Of a stretch of 64,000 bases of DNA, positions 21,402 through 30,086 are shown one piece after another. The notes under the pieces were generated by a model that ran no database searches, had not been told where the DNA came from, and worked only from the letters and a program-made list of their open reading frames with translations. The translations under genes were made by a program, and so were the position numbers. Source of the DNA: Akkermansia muciniphila. Its GTDB lineage: Bacteria; Verrucomicrobiota; Verrucomicrobiia; Verrucomicrobiales; Akkermansiaceae. The stretch is taken from the NCBI RefSeq assembly GCF_900184965.1, contig NZ_FXYA01000162.1:1-64000 (forward strand). The letters run 5' to 3'. Numbering within the stretch: position 1 is the first letter of the stretch; each line of letters opens with the position of its first letter.

Positions 21402-24400
21402 TTATTCCCCGCAGCCGCCGTCCTTGTATCCGCAGGAGCGGCAGGATTTGCATTTGCCGTCCTGGACATAGGCCAGGGAGTGGCACTGCGGGCAGAGGGA
21501 GGCTCCGTTGAGCATTGTTCCTTCCGGAACCTTTCCGACGGGAATTTCCGGAAGGGCCGGAGTAGCGGGATGCGCCGGAGCGGTGATGATGCGGGGGGGC
21601 AGCACGCTTACCGTCGTATCCGGAGCCTGGCCCGGAAGGCTGACGCTGGGGATGGAGAACACGTCCCGCAGGCGGTAGCCGTTGCTTTCAGGGAAAAGCC
21701 ACGCCAGAATCTTGGCAATCAAATCCACCACGGAAGCGCAGGAGCGGATTTCCGTGCAGGTATCCGCCTCCGTATCATCCCCCACGCGGCAGAACCCGGA
21801 GGGCTCGAAGGAGTAATTGCGGAATCCCTTAACCACTTCCTTGAGAGGCACGCCGAACTGAAGGGCGGTGGAGAGGAGCTTGCAGTAAGCTTCAAACATG
21901 CCGGAAGCGAAGGAACCGACTTGTCCCAGGCGTCCGAAAACTTCCCCGCAGGTGCCGTCCGCATAGACGCCTACCGTCAGGTAGCCCGTCAGCTGGCCTC
22001 CCACGGAGAATTTGACGGTCTGGCCCAGGCGGCGGCCGGGCAGCTTGCGCTGGCGCGGCTTGGATGCCTCCGCGATGATTTCGTCAATGGCGTCTGAGCC
22101 GGCATTCACCAGCTGTTCCCAGACGTGGTTGGCCTTGAACATGCGCGTTTCCGGGGTATCCACCACGTAAACGGCATTCGCCTTGGAGCCGGCGCGGAAG
22201 ATGGCGATGCACTTCACGCCCAGTTCGTGGGACATGATGAGGGAATCGTAAATATCCTGCACGCCGGCGGAGACGGGCATATTGACCGTCTTGGAGCACG
22301 CGCCGGAGATGAAGGGCTGGAGGGCGCCCAGCATCAGCACATGGCCGGCGGGGGAAATGGCGCGGATGCCGTTGCCGTTGGTGGCGGCGCAGTCAAAGAC
22401 CGGCAGGTCCTTCTTATTCAGCCACGGAATGGATTCAATATGAGCGGCCCCGTTCACTACGGCTAGTTCGTCCGCCGTCAGCACGGCCATGTTGGCCGGG
22501 TTGCTGATATAGGCCACTTTTTCCTGAATTTCACTGCGGGATTCCGTGCCGGAGAGCAGGCGGCGCCAAGCGAGGCGCACGGGGCCGGCCTGGTCATTGC
22601 AGGGGTCCACAATGAGCTGGTTCACGACGGAATCCATATTCCCCTGGAACGCGGAAATCAGGCCGTCCAGACCCGCCACTTCCAGAGCGGCTTCATTGAC
22701 GAAGTCTTCCGGGTAACCCAGGGCGCGGAGGCCTTCCAGGGCCAGGCGGTTGAACATCTTCAGGGAGCCGCCGCCCGCCAGCTGCTTCCATTTCACCAGC
22801 GTGTAGTCCGGTTCAATGGAAGTGGTGCCTTCGTCATAGCAGCCCAGCGGGGCGGAAATGGTGCCCGTGGGGGCCATTACGGAAACAAACGCGTTGCGGT
22901 GCGCCGTGGCCTTGATCACCTTCGCCCACATGTCGGAAGCGGCTTCCGCCAGCTTGGCCGCGGGAGCGATGCGCTCCCTGTTCATCATGGTGGGGGCCTT
23001 GAAGCTCTTGAGGTAGGCATGCAGGGCATAGGAGGCGGTGAGCCCCTGCGCTTCCGGCAGGATCCCTCCGGCATTGGCGATGATGTTTTCAATCAGGTCG
23101 TCCAGCGTCTTGGAATCCTTCTGGGAGGGCAGGGCGCTTGCCAGTTTCTGGGCTGCGTTGTGCAGGCGCAGCACGGCGAGCAGGTCTTTCTTGCTGGCGG
23201 GGTATTCCACATAGGAGCCCAGTTCCGCGCCCATTTCCGCGGAGGCCGTCCAGCAGGCCGCCGTCAGGGCGCTGCAAAGCTGGGAGGCAATCCAGCGGCC
23301 TTCGTCGGAATCGTAAGGCACGCCCAGGGCCATCAGGGAGCCGCCCACGTTGGCGAATCCGATGCCCGTGGTGCGGTACTTGTAAGTGCCTTCCGCGATT
23401 TCTTCAATCGGGAAGCCGCCGCGTTCCACATTCAGGTCCGCGCAGACCATGGCCAGGCGGGCGGCGTGGGTCAGGGCGTCCGCATCGAAAACTGGCTTGC
23501 CGTCCTCTCCCCTGGTCAGGAAGCGGTAGGCGTTGAAGGAGGAAAGGTTGCAGCTCGTATTGTTCAGGAAGACGTATTCCGAGCAGGGATTGGACGTGGT
23601 GATGGTGCCGATGGACTTGACGGGGTTCCACAGGTTGATCACGTCGTTATTGTGCACGCCGGGTTCCCCGTTGTCCCAGATGGACTGGGCCATGGCTTCC
23701 AGAAGTTCCTGGGCGCGGAACGTCTGTTCGATGTGGGCCGGATTCGTGACCCAGCGCGTATAGGTGTTGCCGTTATTGGCGAGCGCCTGCCAGAAATCCC
23801 CCTTCAGGGAAACGGAATGGTTCGCGTTCTGGTGGGAGAGCGTTTCCCCGTACAGCAGGGCATCCATGTGCGGGTCAAAACTGTTCCGCGTAGCCAGGGG
23901 CAGGGAAAGAATGACGCGTGCGGCGGCCTTTTCCGCCGGAGTGCCGGCAACCAGCTTGGTTTCCGCAATCTGCTTGAGCTCCACATGCACGTTGTGTTCG
24001 CGCAGGATAACCTTGGCGATGTCTTCCTGGCGGTTCTTCGTATTGATGAATTCGAAAATATCCGGGTGGTCGCTGAACATCAGGACCATGCGTGCGGCGC
24101 GGCGCGTCTTGCCTCCGGATTTGATGGCTCCGGCCATGCGGTCCCAGCCGCGGTCGAAGGAGATGGGACCGGAGGACCGGCCCTTGCCGCTGATGGGTTC
24201 CTTGGAGGACCGGAGGGTGGACAGGTTAATGCCCACGCCGGAACCGGACGCGAAAATACGGCCTTCCGTCGTCAGGTGGTCCAGAATATCCTCCATGCTG
24301 TCTCCCACTTCCGTCAGGAAACAGGCGGAACACTGGGGATATTCATACGTGGACTGGACCGTGAAGGTTTTCAGATTGTTCTTGGTCCCCTTGGTATGGT

Positions 24401-24944
24401 AGGCCTTGTTGCCGTGGCCTGTATAGCTTTCCCTCAGGTCCGGGCGTCCCCAGCGCCACTGCTCCCAGTGACCGATGTTGAACCAGACGGGGGAATTGGG
24501 CGCCCATACCTGCTGCACCAGCATGGCCTTGATTTCCTCATTGAAAATTTCCGCGTCTTCCAGCGTGGCGAAGTAACCTTCTTCCCATCCCCATACGGTA
24601 TAGGTATTGGAAATGCGGTCGTAAATATTGCGGAAGCTGTCTTCATATTCCAGGGAGCCGGGTTCGCTGCCGAAAAGGTATTTGTCCGCCGTGATTTTGA
24701 CGGCGTTGTCATCCCAGTGGGCGGGAGCTTCCAGACCCAGACGCTCGTAAATGGTCTTGCCGGTTTTCCAATCCATAATGCGGACGTCGCGGCGCGTCCA
24801 GTCCACTTCATCATAGGGGTGGACTTCATTGTGTGAAAATCTTCTGGTGAATTTCAAACCGCCCAGCAGGTCTTTCCTCTGGGGGAGGATAATTTCCTGG
24901 CCTGTGCGCAGTTTGAGTATGGTTTGCGAGTTGTCTGTGGTCAT
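21402..24944 (-). CDS. nrdJ: Adenosylcobalamin-dependent (class II) ribonucleoside-diphosphate reductase
   Basis: A 1,180-residue enzyme that makes deoxynucleotides with or without oxygen, using adenosylcobalamin to generate the thiyl radical. The N-terminal domain begins R-R-F-S-H-N-E-V-H-P. The catalytic 10-stranded barrel carries N-P-C-S-E-Y-V-F-L, with the radical-site segment typical of class II enzymes. The region M-A-P-T-G-T-I-S is also typical of the long NrdJ type. The C-terminus ends in a zinc-ribbon-like set of cysteines (C-P-Q-C, then C-x2-C-x2-C and a final C). It is monocistronic and divergent from the glycan-binding protein across a ~700-bp gap. No NrdR or ATP-cone gene is adjacent. 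Confidence 0.95.
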   Translation of the reverse strand: MTTDNSQTILKLRTGQEIILPQRKDLLGGLKFTRRFSHNEVHPYDEVDWTRRDVRIMDWKTGKTIYERLGLEAPAHWDDNAVKITADKYLFGSEPGSLEYEDSFRNIYDRISNTYTVWGWEEGYFATLEDAEIFNEEIKAMLVQQVWAPNSPVWFNIGHWEQWRWGRPDLRESYTGHGNKAYHTKGTKNNLKTFTVQSTYEYPQCSACFLTEVGDSMEDILDHLTTEGRIFASGSGVGINLSTLRSSKEPISGKGRSSGPISFDRGWDRMAGAIKSGGKTRRAARMVLMFSDHPDIFEFINTKNRQEDIAKVILREHNVHVELKQIAETKLVAGTPAEKAAARVILSLPLATRNSFDPHMDALLYGETLSHQNANHSVSLKGDFWQALANNGNTYTRWVTNPAHIEQTFRAQELLEAMAQSIWDNGEPGVHNNDVINLWNPVKSIGTITTSNPCSEYVFLNNTSCNLSSFNAYRFLTRGEDGKPVFDADALTHAARLAMVCADLNVERGGFPIEEIAEGTYKYRTTGIGFANVGGSLMALGVPYDSDEGRWIASQLCSALTAACWTASAEMGAELGSYVEYPASKKDLLAVLRLHNAAQKLASALPSQKDSKTLDDLIENIIANAGGILPEAQGLTASYALHAYLKSFKAPTMMNRERIAPAAKLAEAASDMWAKVIKATAHRNAFVSVMAPTGTISAPLGCYDEGTTSIEPDYTLVKWKQLAGGGSLKMFNRLALEGLRALGYPEDFVNEAALEVAGLDGLISAFQGNMDSVVNQLIVDPCNDQAGPVRLAWRRLLSGTESRSEIQEKVAYISNPANMAVLTADELAVVNGAAHIESIPWLNKKDLPVFDCAATNGNGIRAISPAGHVLMLGALQPFISGACSKTVNMPVSAGVQDIYDSLIMSHELGVKCIAIFRAGSKANAVYVVDTPETRMFKANHVWEQLVNAGSDAIDEIIAEASKPRQRKLPGRRLGQTVKFSVGGQLTGYLTVGVYADGTCGEVFGRLGQVGSFASGMFEAYCKLLSTALQFGVPLKEVVKGFRNYSFEPSGFCRVGDDTEADTCTEIRSCASVVDLIAKILAWLFPESNGYRLRDVFSIPSVSLPGQAPDTTVSVLPPRIITAPAHPATPALPEIPVGKVPEGTMLNGASLCPQCHSLAYVQDGKCKSCRSCGYKDGGCGE

Positions 24945-25323
24945 TGGCTTGCGAAGTAGAAAGATTTGGGAACAATCCCGTAAGGCTTGCGCTTCGTCGT
25001 GGGGCGGCGGCGCGTAGCGTGTGCATTATCTACTGAAAAATAATCCTGATGAAAAGGAAATATTGTACAGTATTTTTTTATATACACTATATATTGTGTT
25101 GTTTGTCCTGTTTTCTAGAAAAAATTCTCCTGTCTTGCGTGATTTTTTCCTGTTCTTTGCACGCTTCCTTTTTTTGTTTGGCGCATGATATCGCAGGGTG
25201 TTTGAGGGCTCTTCCGGCAGGCGGGCGGTTCATAAAAAAGCTGGTAATAAGAGCGCGTTAACAGCGCCTGGTGGGCGAAAAAATACGGTCTTCTTGCAAA
25301 TACGCAACAATGGGGTCTAACTG

Positions 25324-25352
25324 TTGCCAATGAGTGAATTGTGTTGTATTAT
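25324..25352 (+). promoter_or_regulatory. Strong sigma-70-like promoter
   Basis: TTGCCA at 25324-25329, a 17-bp spacer and TATTAT at 25347-25352 form the best canonical promoter in the window. Transcription would begin near 25359, about 250 bp before the first possible start of the next gene. Confidence 0.6.
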
Positions 25353-25359
25353 GACGTGA

Positions 25360-25605
25360 AAACCCTCCAATGCTCCTTGGTGTGTTTTTACCTGGTTGTA
25401 CCTGGAACCATGTTTACGACTCTCCGGTAGAAGGATGTCCCGGCATCAACTCGGCGGTTTGCATAGGGCATGAGGCGTGCGTTTCGGAGTTTGGAACGAA
25501 TGTTTCCTGCTGTGGACGTTGCTGGTTAAAGGGAGGGCTGAAGGCTGCCCTTTGTTGTTCAGGGGAAAGGGCGGGTACGGAAAGGGCCTGTCCTCCCTCC
25601 CCTAA
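25360..25605 (+). other. Long GC-rich leader or structured RNA candidate
   Basis: Between the predicted transcription start and the secreted-protein gene lie about 245 bp that do not read as a gene but have many complementary segments. Examples are ACCCTCC near 25365 against GGGAGGGCT near 25531, an AGGGC/GCCCT hairpin near 25534-25551 with a weak T-rich tail, and AGGGG near 25561 against CCCCT just before the start codon. It could be a regulatory 5' leader or an independent small RNA. I do not recognise a known riboswitch or RNA family. The part from 24945 to 25323, upstream of nrdJ, is AT-rich and shows no gene. Confidence 0.35.
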
Positions 25606-25647
25606 ATGGACTTGATGAACGGGCTGCAGCGCGTTAATCTAACGGTC

Positions 25648-27021
25648 ATGAGATTGGCTACCCTGATCTGGCTGGCCGGCATTGCTTGCTGCGTGCCGGG
25701 CATGGCCGCCGAACCCCAGCGTAAGGAACAGACCGCCGCGGAAAAAGCCACGCAGCCCCGTCAGCAGGAGATATCCCTTCAATGCATTGCTCCGGTTCCC
25801 GGCTTGCCCGTTCCCATGGATTTGACGCAGGCGGACGGAATCCGGCTGAACGCCCTGGACGTTACTGTTTCCCTGAAGCAGCACCAGGCTTTCCTGATTT
25901 ACACCTGCGCGCTGGATATCCCCAGGGGAGTAAAGGGCAAGACCATTTCCGTAGGCGTGCCGTTCCAGTATGAGCCGCCTGATGAACAGGCCAATGCCGC
26001 CAGTCAGGAACCCATACGAAGCATCCCTTTTACGAAAGCGGTTCAGGATGTCGTGACGTCCGTGGATGATTTGAAATGTGATTATTCCCTGGTGGAGGGG
26101 AGGCATTTTCAGGCGGACGCTCCCTCCATGTTCCCCATTGCCGGAATAACTCACTGGCTGGCGGCCCAGGTTCCCAATAAGGCGGGAATCCATGTTCTTA
26201 CCTTCCAGTTTGCCGTTCCTTATACGCAGGATGTTACCATTACGCCGGAACCAAAGGTCCACATGGGGGAACCGCGCCTGACGCTGTTTACCGCTCCGGT
26301 AATGACCTGGACAGGGGGCACCCCTAGGGCGGTGGTCAATGTGTACAGCTCGGAGATGACCAACCAGTCTGTTAAGCTGGATCCCTCTGCGGATGCCAAA
26401 TCCATTGTGACGACGCCCAAAGGCGTTTATACCTGGTCTCTGCTGGGAGCGAACGGCAGGCCCTACGCTCCCTCCGTGGTGCTGACTCCGGGCCCCGGTT
26501 GGGTGCTGGACAAGGATGGGCGGATTACCGTCCGCGGAGAAAAAGGCGTTTTGACGGACCAGTACGATGTAACGGCCAGTTCCACTCTGGACAGGGACCC
26601 TTACGGGGCTCCATGTTCCCCGGAGAATCTGAAGAAAAGTTCCGGCTATTGGGCGGAAAGCGTTTCCAGAGACGGCCAGGGGGAAACACTGGAAATCAGG
26701 CTCAGGAAACCCGGCCGGCTTCTGGGCATCATGCTGGAGACCGGCATTTCCCCGGTAACCAACCCGGAAAAGGATTCGGAAGCCCGAAGGCACCCGAATA
26801 TTGCCTATTCCATGTTCAGCCGCCCCAAAAGCATCCAGGTGACGCTGAATGGAACTTATACTTTTGACGCCACGCTGCGGGATGACTGGACTCCGCAGAT
26901 CGTTGTGCCTCCGTACTACAGGCAGCCTGTGCACACCATCAAAATCAGGATGAATTCCATTTATCGCGGAACCGGGACATCGGATACCTACATCGGCATC
27001 CTTAAGCCGATTGTGCAATAA
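25648..27021 (+). CDS. Secreted protein with C-terminal NADase-type/discoidin-like glycan-binding domain
   Basis: A 457-residue product from the ATG at 25648 (MRLATLIWLAGIACCVPGMAA, a clean signal peptide); an in-frame ATG at 25606 would add 14 residues. The N-terminal two-thirds (about 35-300) is beta-rich and of unknown function. The C-terminal part (about 305-457) begins Y-D-V-T-A-S-S-T-L and contains Y-W-A-E-S-V, followed by a beta-sandwich pattern ending D-T-Y-I-G-I-L. This is the layout of the NADase-type glycan-binding (discoidin/F5-8C-like) module. A role in binding mucin or cell-wall glycans is inferred from this domain and the likely host niche. A long untranslated leader precedes it. 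Confidence 0.72.
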   Translation: MRLATLIWLAGIACCVPGMAAEPQRKEQTAAEKATQPRQQEISLQCIAPVPGLPVPMDLTQADGIRLNALDVTVSLKQHQAFLIYTCALDIPRGVKGKTISVGVPFQYEPPDEQANAASQEPIRSIPFTKAVQDVVTSVDDLKCDYSLVEGRHFQADAPSMFPIAGITHWLAAQVPNKAGIHVLTFQFAVPYTQDVTITPEPKVHMGEPRLTLFTAPVMTWTGGTPRAVVNVYSSEMTNQSVKLDPSADAKSIVTTPKGVYTWSLLGANGRPYAPSVVLTPGPGWVLDKDGRITVRGEKGVLTDQYDVTASSTLDRDPYGAPCSPENLKKSSGYWAESVSRDGQGETLEIRLRKPGRLLGIMLETGISPVTNPEKDSEARRHPNIAYSMFSRPKSIQVTLNGTYTFDATLRDDWTPQIVVPPYYRQPVHTIKIRMNSIYRGTGTSDTYIGILKPIVQ

Positions 27022-27104
27022 AGGCCTGTCCGGGCTCTTTTTTTGGGAAACGGGAGGGACGTTTTCGCGGGGATTCAGACGGAACAGGGGGAAAAAATCC
27101 CATT

Positions 27105-27824
27105 TCAGTGGCGGAGCATGGAGCTGCCCGTGCGGCCCCTGGGATAACGGCGGAAGGGAAGCGTGAGCAGGTACATCAGCGCCAGCGCAGGAACCTGCAT
27201 CCACAGCAGGGACCAGGGCCATGGCCCGAGAAAGTCCAGCACGGAACCTCCGGCGGGCGTGGCTACGGTAAACCCGTAATTGGTTCCCAGGAGCATATTG
27301 ACGGGATGGATAGCGGCCAGATACGCGTTCGCCAGCAAAAAAGCCCACAGGAAGTCCCATCGCGCCGGTTTCCATTTCAGCGCCAGAGGCAGGTAGAGCG
27401 CCGTGATTACTGTCACGCCGTGGGACAGGAAAAAGGCAACATAAGTCCATGAGGGGAAATCATGGGCCACGGAAGGAGTCACCAGCCCCTGCAGGGTGGC
27501 GCACAGCACGCAGTAATAGGCCACGGAGCGCAGCCGCCGGGAGGGTATCCACAGGCTCAGGGCGCACACCACCTGCATGACGGAGCAGAAATGCAGGGGA
27601 AGCATCCATGTCCAGTTCTTCTCCGGTTCATCGGCCAGCATGGCGGCCAGGTCGGGAACCAGGCTGAACAGGCAGGCCGCCCCCAGCCAGAAGGTAGTGC
27701 GGTTTCTGACGGTTTTCTTGTAGGACTGCCCCAGCTCCAGGATGCAGGTTCCCGCCGCCAGGAGTGCGGCCAGGGCCGCCCAGTGGGAAACACCTGCGAA
27801 TTCCAGTGGAGGGACGCCATTCAT
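27105..27824 (-). CDS. TIGR02206 (TP0381/YwaF-like) integral membrane protein, copy 1
   Basis: A 239-residue multi-pass membrane protein with about six hydrophobic segments. The start at 27824 (MNGVPPLEFAG) is preferred over a longer frame. Family features are H-W at the first helix, L-P-L-H-F-C-S near residue 80, L-Q-G-L-V-T-P near 115, and P-V-N-M-L-L-G-T-N-Y-G-F near 180. A second copy with the same motifs occurs at 46927-47631. The function of the family is unknown. It is convergent with the glycan-binding protein gene and divergent from the lipoprotein gene. Confidence 0.8.
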   Translation of the reverse strand: MNGVPPLEFAGVSHWAALAALLAAGTCILELGQSYKKTVRNRTTFWLGAACLFSLVPDLAAMLADEPEKNWTWMLPLHFCSVMQVVCALSLWIPSRRLRSVAYYCVLCATLQGLVTPSVAHDFPSWTYVAFFLSHGVTVITALYLPLALKWKPARWDFLWAFLLANAYLAAIHPVNMLLGTNYGFTVATPAGGSVLDFLGPWPWSLLWMQVPALALMYLLTLPFRRYPRGRTGSSMLRH

Positions 27825-27927
27825 GCAACCTTCACCATAACAGAAAGAGGGGGGAGAGGGCAACGCAGAAAAGCGGGATGGGTTTCAGACTTGCAAATTC
27901 GCCTTCTCCGGGCATACTTGCCTGCGG

Positions 27928-28437
27928 ATGAAACAGGGCTTGTTCATATTGGTCTGCGGTTTGCTGGCGGCCGGTCTGACCGGGTGCGACGATTCCAGTG
28001 AACGTCGCGCCCGTTATGCGGAAAAAAAGCCCGCTCCGCGTCCTCTGGAAAGGACGTTTGACCCTCCCAAAAAAGTCCTCCCGCCCGCAAAACCCAAGAA
28101 AAAGGCCCCCGTATGGATGGATTACAAGGGAGAGGACATGCGGCAGCTTACGGAACTTTCCGGCCGCAAGGTACTCCTTGTTTTTTACGCTTCATGGAGC
28201 CGTCCGGCCATGGATTACGTCCAGGCGGTAAAATCTTATGCCGAATCGCAGGACGGCAAGGCATTTGCCGTGCTGATTGATGCGGACGCCTATCCGGACA
28301 TAGCCCGCAAATATGGCCTGGAAGCCGTTCCTCTAACGGTTCTGTATCTGGAAGGAATGAAGCTGAAGGATATGGTTGGCGGCATTACTGCGCCGCGCCT
28401 GAACGAACTGATTGAGCAGACGATACGGGTGCAATAA
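27928..28437 (+). CDS. Thioredoxin-fold lipoprotein lacking the CXXC active site
   Basis: A 169-residue protein with a lipoprotein signal peptide and lipobox L-T-G-C (Cys19), so it should be anchored to an envelope membrane. A Pro/Lys-rich linker (about 30-65) leads to a thioredoxin fold: V-L-L-V-F-Y-A-S-W at about 85-93, then A-V-L-I-D-A-D and Y-G-L-E-A-V-P-L-T with the conserved cis-Pro. At the place of W-C-x-x-C the sequence reads W-S-R-P-A, so both redox cysteines are absent and a disulfide-exchange role is unlikely. It may act as a chaperone or binding protein. A decayed redoxin-like sequence lies just downstream. Confidence 0.82.
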   Translation: MKQGLFILVCGLLAAGLTGCDDSSERRARYAEKKPAPRPLERTFDPPKKVLPPAKPKKKAPVWMDYKGEDMRQLTELSGRKVLLVFYASWSRPAMDYVQAVKSYAESQDGKAFAVLIDADAYPDIARKYGLEAVPLTVLYLEGMKLKDMVGGITAPRLNELIEQTIRVQ

Positions 28438-28575
28438 CAGGGATTGACTGCGGCAGCCCCTGCGCGGTGCGGAGGACGGTGGATTCCCTGTAGATGAACC
28501 TTCTGTTTGTTGTGCTTTTTTGCTCCGTACCTGTAAGGACTTCCCTTTCCCCCGGAGAATTCCGTTCATGGAGGC

Positions 28576-28833
28576 ATGGATTTTAGGTGAACGCTGAAAA
28601 ACCTGGGCGGCAAGCCGGTAAAACCGGAACAGGGAAAGGGCGGCGTCATTCTCCTGTGTTTCTATGACGGTTATTCCGCCCGCCACAGCATGCGAAGAGA
28701 GACGGCCCTTCCTTCATTCGGAATTTGGAAGGAAACGGGGGATGGCGTTCCTCTTCCGGGAAAGGGCTGCTTTTCTCGCCGCATGAAAAAGCCGGTTCAC
28801 GGGAACGTGAACCGGCGCGGAAAAAAGAGTTGA
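28576..28833 (+). pseudogene. Possible remnant of a redoxin/thioredoxin-like gene
   Basis: This frame reads M-D-F-R-stop, then T-L-K-N-L-G-G-K-P-V and later G-G-V-I-L-L-C-F-Y-D-G-Y-S. That resembles the start of a redoxin domain (x-D-F-x-L-K-N-L-x-G-K-x-V, followed by V-V-L-L-x-F-W). It is interrupted by a TGA at 28588, has no signal peptide, and loses similarity after about residue 45. It is the only recognisable content of the 411-bp gap between the lipoprotein gene and lysC. The assignment rests on a short match. Confidence 0.3.
28785..28816 (-). terminator. Intrinsic terminator of hom-lysC
   Basis: A perfect 10-bp stem (28791-28800 with 28807-28816, GCCGGTTCAC type) is followed on the minus strand by a T5 run, 33 bp past the lysC stop. 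Confidence 0.88.
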
Positions 28834-28848
28834 TAAATACTGAAAAAA

Positions 28849-30066
28849 TCAGGCTCCCAGGTTGAACGCCTTATGCACTACCCGGGCCGCTTCCTCAATA
28901 TCGGATTCGTCCACCATCACGGCAATCTTGATTTCCGAGGTGGAAATCATGCCGATCTTGATGTTGGCGTCCGCCAGGGCCTTGAAAGCGGTGGCTCCTA
29001 CGCCGGAATGGGAACGCATGCCGATGCCGACCAGGGAAAGCTTGGCCAGTCCAGCTTCCGTTTCCACCTTGACGGTGGAGCCGAGGGCGGCCATGACCGG
29101 TTTGAGGGCGGCCTGGGCGCGGCCCAGTTCGTTGGAGGGCATCGTAAAGGACTGGCGGACATAGCCGTCATGGGCAGTATTGGCCAGAATCATATCCAGA
29201 TTGATTTCCGCTTCTGCCAGGGCGCCCAGTATCTGGGCCGTGTAGCCGATTTGGTCCGGAATGCCGGTAATGGTAACGCGGGCCTGGTTGCGGTCAATGG
29301 AAATGCCGCGGATGACGACGGCTTCCATGGAGGGGGTTTCTTCTTGCACGATTGTACCGGGGTTGTTGTTCATGGAGTTGCGAACTTCAAAGACGACACC
29401 GAATTTTTTGGCGAATTCCACGGAACGCGACTGCATCACCTTGGATCCGTTGGAAGCCATTTCCAGCATTTCGTCATATGAAAGGGTTTGTATTTTCTTG
29501 GCGTCCTTGACCACGCGGGGGTCACAGGTATAGACGCCGTCCACATCTGTGAAAATCTGGCACACGTCCGCTTTCAGGGCGGCCGCGATGGCGATGGCGG
29601 AGAGATCGGAACCGCCGCGGCCCAGCGTCTGGACCATTCCTTCTTCCGTAACCCCCTGGAAGCCGGCGCAGATCAGGATGTTGCCTTCCAGCAGGTACTT
29701 GTTCATCAGCGTTGGGTCAATATTGTGGATGCGCCCCCGCGTGTGGCTGCCGAAGGTGGTGATCCCGGCCTGCGCCCCCGTGAAGGACACGGCTTTTTCC
29801 CCCAGTTCATGCAGAGCCATGCAGAGCAGGGCGATGGACTGCTGTTCGCCGGTGGCCATCAGCACGTCAAGTTCGCGTTCGCAAGGGGTTTCAGACAATT
29901 CCCTGGCAAGCCCGATCAGCTTGTCCGTCACGCCGCTCATGGCGGAAACGACGGCGACCACCTGGTTGCCTTCCCTGGCGGTTTCATGGATGCGGCGCGC
30001 TACATTGCGGATGCGGTCAATGGTGCCGACGGAGCTGCCCCCGAATTTTTGAACGATAAGAGCCAT
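28849..30066 (-). CDS. lysC: Aspartate kinase
   Basis: A 405-residue enzyme that phosphorylates aspartate, the first step to Lys, Thr, Met and diaminopimelate. The start at 30066 (MALIVQKFGGSSVG) puts the K-F-G-G-S-S-V signature at residues 7-13. The catalytic domain has G-R-G-G-S-D-L-S-A near 170 and F-T-D-V-D-G-V-Y near 195. Two C-terminal ACT domains (about 265-405), one with the S-L-V-G-I-G-M turn, predict allosteric feedback by lysine and/or threonine. It follows hom by 20 bp in one operon, so the two branch-controlling enzymes are co-expressed. Confidence 0.95.
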   Translation of the reverse strand: MALIVQKFGGSSVGTIDRIRNVARRIHETAREGNQVVAVVSAMSGVTDKLIGLARELSETPCERELDVLMATGEQQSIALLCMALHELGEKAVSFTGAQAGITTFGSHTRGRIHNIDPTLMNKYLLEGNILICAGFQGVTEEGMVQTLGRGGSDLSAIAIAAALKADVCQIFTDVDGVYTCDPRVVKDAKKIQTLSYDEMLEMASNGSKVMQSRSVEFAKKFGVVFEVRNSMNNNPGTIVQEETPSMEAVVIRGISIDRNQARVTITGIPDQIGYTAQILGALAEAEINLDMILANTAHDGYVRQSFTMPSNELGRAQAALKPVMAALGSTVKVETEAGLAKLSLVGIGMRSHSGVGATAFKALADANIKIGMISTSEIKIAVMVDESDIEEAARVVHKAFNLGA

Positions 30067-30086
30067 GTAACAGGATGATATGTAGG

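Noticed and set aside
25370-25615. 81-residue Cys-rich small protein before the glycan-binding protein
   Set aside because: No start context, odd composition, and the sequence is better explained as a structured leader.
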